From assembly GCA_948567375.1 (NCBI GenBank), contig OX419761.1, positions 12,402,501 through 12,466,500 on the forward strand: a DNA stretch of 64,000 bases, given 5' to 3'. The notes beneath the pieces are model-generated. The model ran no database searches, was not told the origin of the DNA, and saw only the letters and a program-made list of their open reading frames with translations. The stretch is from Lunularia cruciata. Taxonomy: Eukaryota > Streptophyta > Marchantiopsida > Lunulariales > Lunulariaceae. Below, piece by piece: positions 56,386 to 64,000 of this stretch (the first letter of the stretch is position 1; every line of letters begins with the position of its first letter). A program made the translations under genes and the position numbers.

Positions 56386-57330
56386 AATGTTTTATGTATA
56401 TTTGTTGGACACGCGAGAATTGTAATAATAATAATTAAAGTTAATAATAATAATTAGAGAGATATTTATTAATTTTTATAGATTAACTTTTGATGAATAT
56501 TTTATAATTAAAATATTTATTTTATAATAAAATATAATTATTTTCGAATCATAAATAAAATTATCAGAATTTTAAATTAGTTTCGAATTTAAAAATATAT
56601 TTTCGAAATGTAATTTTATTTTTATAATATTGAAATTTTAAATTTAAATATAAAAAATTAAATACAAATAAATATTATTTAAAATTTTTAAATAAACATA
56701 GGTAATAATATTTCAATAATTTTTTATAATTTATAAAATTATACATTCTATATAAATAAAAATTAAGAAATTAAATAAAAATTAATAAATAAATTTATTA
56801 TGATATTTTTAAAATTATATATAATTATAAATAAATTATATTTCTATCATATATGCTATGATGGATATATATATATTGTTATGATTATATACTTCAAATA
56901 ATTTTTTTAAATATTAATAAACTAAAAAAATTTGAAATAAGAAAATTGTAAAAAAATGAATTGATTTATAGTGAAAGAAATAAATTTTTATAATCTAAAT
57001 TTGTAAATTATAAATTTAAATAATTATTAAATGTAATATAAGAATATGTTTTAATTTTATGATCTATATTACAATTTAATACAAATATGTTAATATTAAA
57101 TATATTTTTAGTTAATATATTTCATTAAATAATAGATAAAAGAATTTATAAACTCATATTTATTTTATATAATTAATTTAAATTAAAATATTACAATTTT
57201 TAAAAATTCAGAAATATATTTATTAAATTTTTTTACATCTTTTATTATTTTTTTAATTAACTATGACTATTATACCTTTACTTAAATATATAATATTAAA
57301 ATATAACCTTATTCTTTTGTATTCTATTAT
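56386..57330. other. AT-rich island, ~0.9 kb
   Basis: The base composition jumps to roughly 85-90 percent A+T with sharp edges and no reading frame above 60 codons. It consists of interspersed AAATTTA, TATAAT and AATAAA words, not a simple satellite. Flanking DNA is ordinary. Possible roles include matrix attachment or a replication origin; a decayed insertion is equally possible. Confidence 0.85.
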
Positions 57331-58734
57331 CCTTATCCGATTCGATAGATCTTCTGCTCCCCATTATTAAATTACGCGGGTATCTTTCCATCAACTCGTG
57401 ACGTACTTGCAACTGTTGTGTTTGTTATACTAAAATATATCGCGATGATGAATTTGACAAGCAAGACGAACCGTGCGAAGAGAGGAGCTTTTATGCAAGC
57501 TAAGTTTCGAGCTCTTCGATAAGCGATCGGAGAAGTCTTTTGGAGCGTCCCTCCGTCACAAACAAAATGATCATATAGGGTGTTGGGACGAGAGCTTTTA
57601 TCTGGCTGCTACAGGCATTTTGTCCTTGAAAAGAGATGAACTGGTGCAGTCAAGGTACCGTGGTAGAGAAATCGACTAAAAGGGTGCCAACTCCTGAATC
57701 TGGGGGATGACGTACATGAATCCAGAAGGTATCAATGCCAAAAAGCAGGGGTTGGCTGTAGTGAACAACATATCCCGACAACAACGATTACGTTTGTACG
57801 TACCGGCCATTGTTTAACGCCAACTCGGAAAGTGCTATTGCTGATCGTTCCGAGATGTGTAAGAATGAAATATTGCGGAAAGGTTTAGCTGGTCAATTTG
57901 GTTACTCTATCTGTCAGGAGAGTTGAACGCCTGATTTTCATTGACATGCAATTTGTGAGACATGCACAACGGTAAGAGTGTCATAGTATTATGTCTCACT
58001 CAAAGAGATTCAGTGAGTGTCATAGTGATTTTGGAAACCAAATATATGCGCAGAGGCAAAGTTCTTAAACGAAAAGCTTACATGTTTTAGACACCAACAA
58101 TGTCAAGACAAATGAGAAAGTCGCAAGAACAGAGCGAGAGATTATGAGTCATAGGAGATCTTGAACAAGACCGTAATTGAAACCCGTTCTTGGACGTTAG
58201 ACATGGAATGTTAGTGATGGTAGACGTAAATGATGGCATAGCAATGCAATGCAATGCAATGCAAGCTACGCCGGATAGACTAGAACATTAGTATTTAATT
58301 TGTCCTTCGATAACCGTCATTGGCAAGTTCCACTAAGAGAACGGTTTCAGAATATGGACTACAACAGCTGTTAATCTCTCTATATATACTTCGTTTTTGG
58401 TGTTGTTGATGGTCACTAGCGGCACATGAAATCTGATCCAGAGCGTATTTATTACCTTAAGTTTTGACAATCAAAATATTTGGATTCTATAAGGTTGTCT
58501 TCTTTGCTACTCATTGATTTCCACGAGCAAGAACCAATCCTTTGCTGCAAATCCAGCAAATTTCTTAGGTGATTGCAAGCCGAATGAATTTTGGCTCTTA
58601 GGGTTGGGGCTGGAAACTTTTAGTTTTCGTTTTATCGTGTCCAGAGGACACAGAGGCAGACTATGCTTATTATTTCAGAAGATGGGAGTTAACTCGATTA
58701 TATTTATGAGGTTGAAAATGCTTTTAGTAATGGG
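57331..58734. other. No gene recognised
   Basis: Plus-strand frames at 57,473-57,679 (68 codons, ATG-started, charged) and 58,514-58,810 (98 codons) show no known motif. A short (AATGC)n run of four to five units lies at about 58,239-58,263. Confidence 0.35.
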
Positions 58735-59144
58735 AGCATCTTGTACTCAATCCCCTTATGGAGTGGACAGAAGATGCCGAGGCAAAAGCTCATTTGGTGC
58801 TTTCGCCTAGAAATTAATGCACATAGCTATGCATAGCTTTCCAGCTCGTGAAAGAACACATAAACCTGGCACTATAGTAAAGACAGGGTTAACTTCCAAC
58901 GATACCCTATGGTCAACAACATGAAAACGACCCGTCTGAGTACGGAATGCACAACGTCCTGCTAAAAGTACCAATCATTATACGAGAGCAACGGAGTCAA
59001 ACAACCCCGAGGAATTTCTTCTCTGACAATTCTGGCCAAGGAAGACCTGAAATTCAGATTCTTTAGCAATGGTACATGGCTCCTGCATTGGATCTTACAA
59101 GCGTTCGGGATGCGCGGATGAAATAGGCCTGGATCTAGCCAGAG
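58735..59144. repeat. Left arm of a ~410-bp inverted repeat
   Basis: Reading plus strand, GCATCTTGTAC... to ...GATCTAGCCAGAG matches the reverse complement of 63,206-63,623 over its whole length, with substitutions and small indels (roughly 80-85 percent by eye). Shared runs include AATAGGCCTGGATCTAGCCA and CTTACAAGCGTT.GGGATGCGC. No coding content. Confidence 0.92.
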
Positions 59145-59531
59145 AGTCCAAATTTTGTGTTTCGAAGCTGATCATTTAGCAGAACATTGTAGACAATATT
59201 GATGTAGAACGCACACATGAATATGAGACATCTAGTTTGCTTCGGCAAATTCCGATTATATTGATATTACTTAAGAGTGATCAAACATGGAGAGATATTT
59301 ACTGAGGTGGGTTAACTCCTACCTAACACACTAACATTGAACTTCTTCTGAGGGCATTCTGACCGTAAGCACAGCGGTGGGCGTCGTGCTAAGAGGGGTC
59401 AAATTTGTCAAATGCTACTTCTTTTCTCTTCCTCTATATAGAGAATCTCTTCTTCTTGCTACTTCAACAGATGCAACAGCACTAGAGCTTACAATCACAC
59501 ATGAGAAAATGCAAGAATTCGAATGAATAAA

Positions 59532-59537
59532 TTTATT
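59532..59537 (-). terminator. Polyadenylation signal of the transferrin gene
   Basis: Minus-strand AATAAA lies about 10 bp after the stop codon. This is close, but no nearer signal competes; other AT-rich words follow. Confidence 0.45.
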
Positions 59538-59547
59538 CCGTGACTTT

Positions 59548-61233
59548 TTATAAAGCTACTGTCGAAGCGACCATAGAGATGAAGACAGCTCCGATACAAG
59601 CCAAAAATGAAGGTACGACGTGGGCTGCGGCGCTGGGGGGCTTGGCTGCGTTGATTGCCTCGAGCGAAGTAGTTGCTTTCTCGATGGGGCTGACGAGGCT
59701 GTCAGCGGTACCTTCGAATTTCAAAGTTTTGGTAGCGTCGGATACAAAGATAGTCCCGTCGGTATTCTTTCCTTGGAAGAAAAGGGCGTTGAATGCTGGG
59801 TCATTGTTGGCAGCGTCCATGACAGCATGGAACTCATCAACTTCCACTGCAGGCCAGCTCTCTGGAACGAAAATGGTGTGGGGAGGAGCTGATCCGAAGT
59901 TGCATTGAGCGTAGTTGGCAATATCGGCACAAGTCTCACCATCCACGGGAGTGGGGCAGACCAAAGCGTAGTCAGCAGCAGGACCAAGACCTTCCCAGTC
60001 ATTTTGAGCGTACTGTCCGTTAGAAGAATAGTCGAGAGGAATGCTGTGCTTGGTGAAAGCAATATCGCAGGAGTCCTCAACTACACCTCTGAAAGCACCT
60101 TCATAGTCGTAGTAGACATCTTCCTGGGTGCATCCTGTGGTGGTCTTGCAAGCAGAGCAGATGGCCTTTGACGCGTCGTTAGATGCTGCGCATGTTTTGG
60201 AGAAGAAAGCTTTGATGGATTCGATGTCGTTTGAGGCAGGTCCGCTGCAATTCACAAGGCGAGTCAGAACGTGTTCAAGTAAAACAGCTACCATTATCGT
60301 AACCAACCACGAGGATAAGAACCGAATGATCACCATATTCACTCGTAAATACTCACGTGGTCACAAGGGGGATGATCTTGCTGTCGATCATGTTTGTCAT
60401 CGGGATGGTCCAACCAGCAGATCTTCCGTAACCACTGTGGCATGATCGCTTTCCCTTGAGATCGCCGAGCTTTCCTGGACACTTAGATTTCTTCACAATA
60501 CCTACTGCGTAGTACTTGTCAGTGGTACTTCCTGTAATCTCAACACGGATGGGCTTCAGCTGGTATGTACCACTGGCTTTACGGATGTTTCCTCCATCAA
60601 AGACTCCGAACTTAGCTTCACCAGCGTTGATCTTTTTCATGCAATCCTCAGCTCCATCTCCAACAATGCTACGGGCAGAACAGATGGCCAATTTGACGTT
60701 ATTAGAGCTGAGTATTTAAGCAGATTATGCTTAGATACACAAAACTCTTCATGATAATTACGATCACGCTTAGTACCGTTCTTGAAATATCCCAGTAACT
60801 TACCAGGAGTATTTGTGCGCCGCTTCGGGATCAAGCCCTTCAAGAATCTTCATCATGGAATCGCAGGTGGCTTTCTCACCTATGGCGGTTACGCACCATG
60901 CCCAATCTGATAGTTCAAAAGAAAACCCATGTAAGTTCCAGGATGTCGTCCCAAAGTTACAAATACACACAGCTTCAACGCAATGATTAGAGGAGCTGTC
61001 ATTCAGCTAGAGATATTTATAGAAGTTAGCATAGACCCTTCCGGTCATGGAGAAGTTTCATCTTAAATATAGCCTAAGACGAAATTTGTGACTTCCTATG
61101 CTTAGATCACTCGACTGGTTTCACATGTACCTTCATCCTCGTCAGTGACTGCAGGTGGAGAAGTGGCATTTTGAGCTGTTGCACTCACGAAGAATGCCAC
61201 GATGACAACACTTAAGAGCAAACGCCCCGCCAT
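59548..61233 (-). CDS. Single-lobed, GPI-type transferrin
   Basis: Four exons, all GT-AG: 61,233-61,131; 60,906-60,804; 60,707-60,357; 60,244-59,548; 417 residues. Signal peptide 'MAGRLLLSVVIVAFFVSATA' (1-20). The transferrin lobe starts 'WAWCVTAIGEKATC'. Iron ligands of human transferrin are all present: Asp106 ('VFDGG'), Tyr134 ('KYYAVGIVKK'), Tyr233 ('YDYEGAF') and His252 ('FTKHS'). Anion-binding Arg164 is in 'SCHSGYGRSAGW', with Ser160 for the usual Thr. Cysteines are numerous (39, 49, 69, 78, 91, 145, 158, 204 onward). After the lobe comes a ~130-residue stretch, then a small-residue ω-site region and a 22-residue hydrophobic end without basic residues, the pattern of a GPI signal. Predicted role: ferric-iron capture at the cell surface, with carbonate as co-ligand. 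Most transferrins have two lobes; this has one. Confidence 0.92.
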
Positions 61234-61310
61234 GGTTGTAGTCTAAAATCAGTTGTACTGCCAAGTCCTGCAGAACCGCCCCTGCGAGGGAGATAAAGTA
61301 TAAACGGCGT
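61234..61310 (-). promoter_or_regulatory. Putative 5' UTR and TATA region of the transferrin gene
   Basis: The minus strand has TTTATACTTTAT at 61,304-61,293, about 60-70 bp before the ATG, in a otherwise GC-rich stretch. It is only TATA-like and the start site is not known. Confidence 0.3.
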
Positions 61311-63205
61311 GGTGGGGTACAACAAATCAGTGAGTTCTTTCCCTGTTCTTGGCTGGAAAAACCGAGGTACTCACTCAGTCAACTACCGCACGGACAATCT
61401 ACGGACAGGTACGTAGCAAAAGGATCCAGTAATGCATTGTTTGACGACAAATTACATAGGTGATATGTGAAACCTGATAGAAACCTACGTGATATCTCAT
61501 AGACTACAGTGAGCAGAGTGGAGAGGCTCACCTACACCAAGATCAACAAGAGTGAGAGGCGACCACGAGAAGATATGACCTCCACAGGACCGAGCTGCTG
61601 TGGTTCCTCTGACCAAAGTGCAATGAGTGTGCAACAGCTTATGATGAGAGTAATTGGCTCTGATTTCGAAGGAGAGGCACGGGTTAATAAAGGAACGTCG
61701 AGAGCACTTGATGGAAGTTTCAGCGCTACGTGTGCCGATAGAACCGGGGGGCGAGGTGAAAGTAAATGTCAGATGCCACAGTAAGAACTGGAACTCCGCG
61801 GCTTCATAAGCTTCAGATCTCGTAAATCAAGCGCGCAACAATCTTTTATTTCTCGCATCACAAAGTGAAATCTTATAATTTACTGAACCCAGCCTCTCAA
61901 TATGTATTTCTGAAGGTCAGGATTATGAAATGCTGTTAGGTGGCACCCGAAGGATTTTAGGTCGCTTGAATACAGAAGCAAGCATCTAGATCTGCTTCTT
62001 CCTTCCAGCCATAACTTGATCATACAACTGTTTAGGAGAATTATTCTAGCAATTGCATTACCAATTTACCTCAAGCTCGAAATTGGACATACAATCCTGC
62101 CTCCACATTGACTTTTAATATAGTGTACTTAGCCATGGAACTTAACCTTCCGAAAAGCTCATGAGCAACAAATTGCTTGTGAAGAGTACTTCAGAGAATG
62201 CAGGACTTTTCCATTTTGTCAATCTTTTATCTACATCGCGAGTAAAATCATGTTTCTCTATGCCTATTTGACTGAAATGCGTCAAAAGCTACGGGTGCTT
62301 AAAATGCCAGCCCGATAACACTACTCTAAACCAAAAATTTCCATCATTCTTTGGCAGGGGATTCGAATTGAGGTTATTTGAAGCTTTTTTGGGACTGTAG
62401 ACGTGAAATGTGCATGGAATCCGCCGCTCTGATGATAAAATGTTGTCAATTGGTCAATACAATGGTTTGTTTGGATGCGGGTGAAATCCATCAGACATAT
62501 CAATATCTACATAAGCGAACAATTGACTGATGTGGCTCAATTCATGTCTGGGGGTTTTCCCCGATAGGACAGTACCTTCTGTCGCCCGCCCCGTTTAGCT
62601 CTTCTGAACGACACGATCCCGCCTGGCTCTTGGATCCCATCTCCAAGGGACCATGGAGACCATGAGCAAAGGGATTGCAGCGCTACTGTCGTGGGGGCTC
62701 TGGATTCGACACCGTCTTCGGGATCGTGTCGGACACGCGCCCGGGTAGGACTCCTGCTGTATGCCGGCGCTGAGCATGCTCCTAGCGCACGCACGCACGC
62801 ACACCAGGCCTTCGCATGTCAAACGAATAAGAGGGGAATTTTGGAGTTTAGATCATATCATAGATACGTGTCTCCCTTCGTCTCATATTCGATTTGGATA
62901 TTATGATTTCACGACCGTCATGGATTAATGTCTAAGATTAGTTCAGTTGCACTCAAGGTGCAACTCTGCTGAGTCTATAATTCTATCTTCTTGAGTTAAG
63001 AACTTCGTCTCTATAGATACTTTCTCGTCAAGTGAGGACACTTGAGGACACTTGATTCAGCAAGGGGTCATGAGCTAAAGCTTTTGAACTGTAATACTTG
63101 TTTTAGGTGCTCGATCACATACAAACTGAGCTCTGATGTTATGAGAAAGAAAGTAAGCACCATCAATTAACATCTACTATCAACAACAACTGAAGAGAGC
63201 TCGCA
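61311..63205. other. No gene recognised
   Basis: A plus-strand frame at 61,509-61,784 (91 codons, charged, Gly/Arg-rich) has no motif. A GC-rich patch at 62,560-62,815 gives open frames in several phases, which is composition and not evidence of coding. It contains (CGCA)n-like units at about 62,786-62,804. Confidence 0.35.
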
Positions 63206-63623
63206 CTCTGGCTAGATCCAGGCCTATTTCATTCGCGCATCCCAAACGCTTGTAAGGTCCAATTCAGAGGCAAATACCATCACTAAAGAATCTGAATTTC
63301 AGGTCTCCCTTGGCCGCAATTGTCAGAGTAAAGATTCCTCGGGATTGTTTGACTTCGTTGCTCCCATACAATGATTGGTACTTTTTGCAGTACGTTTTGC
63401 ATTCCGTACTCAGGTCCTGTTCATCTTGTTGACCATAGGGTATGGCTGGATGTTACCTCTATCTTTACTATAGTGCCAAGGTTCATATGTTCTTTCACGA
63501 GTTGTAAAGCTATGCTTAGCTGTGTGCATTAATCGCTAAACGAAAGCACCAATTGAAATGAAACCTTTTGCCTGTCGTTATCTTCTAATCTAACTACTGC
63601 ATAAAGGGATGATTACACGATGC
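63206..63623. repeat. Right arm of the ~410-bp inverted repeat
   Basis: Reverse-complement partner of 58,735-59,144. The two arms face each other across 4.06 kb that contains the whole transferrin gene. The far ends (GCATC.TGTA on the left, its complement at 63,614-63,623) coincide, but I see no target duplication outside. Confidence 0.92.
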
Positions 63624-63629
63624 TTTATG

Positions 63630-63710
63630 TTTTATCCTTGTACGGCTCGAGAGGTATTCACGTCTGTTTTTCTTGTTATCTTATGCGGCCGCCTTTTCTT
63701 TTTTAAGATG
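63630..63710 (+). repeat. Weak LTR R-U5-like fragment
   Basis: CCTTGTACGGCTCGAGAGG, a T-rich stretch and GCGGCCGCCTTTTCTTTTTT follow the order seen at about 21,360 and 51,105. The similarity is lower and the assignment tentative. Confidence 0.35.
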
Positions 63711-64000
63711 CTATCATATATTGAAACAATTTTCAACATCGTAATTACAATCGAGTTGCCTATCCAACTCCTGAAATAACGGTCCTAGTGGTCCTTGCTA
63801 CTGAAATAAGACATATATCAGTATTTTAGTTTTATTGGATCGCATACAAAAATCAGGAATCTTTGGCCAATTGTATTGATATAATGGTTGCTAAAGCAAG
63901 TGAGGGATGAAGTTTATGTATAAGATAATAATTCTTTAGAGAAACTATTTTGTAGAAAAAGATAAACTCTGACTAATATTTGTATATTTTTATAAGTAAT
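63711..64000. other. No gene recognised
   Basis: AT-rich right edge of the window with no supported feature. Confidence 0.35.

Noticed and set aside
56386-57330. Organelle-derived DNA insertion
   Set aside because: The A+T content is far higher than land-plant mitochondrial or plastid coding DNA, and no organelle gene, tRNA or rRNA fragment is visible.
60128-60445. Plus-strand frames across the transferrin gene
   Set aside because: They lie antisense to well-supported exons and across introns and have no protein-like features.
62537-62906. Several overlapping open frames in both directions
   Set aside because: The patch is GC-rich, so stops are rare in all phases; no motif supports any frame.

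Overview
The window reads as nuclear DNA of a land plant. The two LTR retroelements that still show coding sequence are of plant type: one Ty1/copia with a primer site complementary to initiator tRNA-Met, and one Ty3/gypsy. Two tRNA-Thr genes carry plant-style upstream CAA or AT-rich stretches, and the one clearly spliced gene has short GT-AG introns of 96-224 bp. Coding density is very low and base composition is moderate, apart from two strongly AT-rich islands. The spliced gene is a transferrin, a family I associate with animals and green algae and not with flowering plants. A bryophyte or other seed-free plant is therefore my best guess, but the sequence alone does not prove it.

Layout. 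0.9-2.6 kb: a decayed minus-strand coding region, probably of retroelement origin. 5.6-9.8 kb: a truncated minus-strand copia element. 10-25 kb: gene-poor DNA with several decayed copies of a short 'membrane segment plus glycine-rich tail' coding unit, diverged duplications, and a frameshifted minus-strand coiled-coil gene (16.3-17.6 kb). 20-26 kb: three separate local tandem duplications and an LTR fragment. 29.4-30.6 kb: a 406-residue basic protein with a 16-residue tandem repeat. 33 kb: two adjacent unrecognised minus-strand reading frames. 37.4-50.1 kb: a large degenerate minus-strand Ty3/gypsy element with two solo LTRs of another family nested in its pol gene and a 1.16-kb internal duplication. 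50.8 and 51.9 kb: tRNA-Thr(AGU) and tRNA-Thr(CGU). 53.4-54.3 kb: a broken SAND-like reading frame. 54.9-55.5 kb: an intact, intronless ARF-family GTPase gene with an altered switch II. 56.4-57.3 kb: an AT-rich island. 59.5-61.2 kb: a four-exon minus-strand gene for a single-lobed transferrin with a signal peptide and a GPI-type tail, lying between two ~410-bp inverted repeats.

The best-supported host genes are the transferrin, the ARF-like GTPase and the two tRNAs. The repeat protein is likely. The rest is mobile-element debris, decayed copies and DNA in which I can defend no gene. No shared pathway links the intact genes. The most unusual items are the single-lobed transferrin that keeps all four iron ligands, the ARF paralogue lacking the catalytic glutamine, and a set of short, almost perfect foldbacks with 17-21 bp arms scattered through the non-element DNA.
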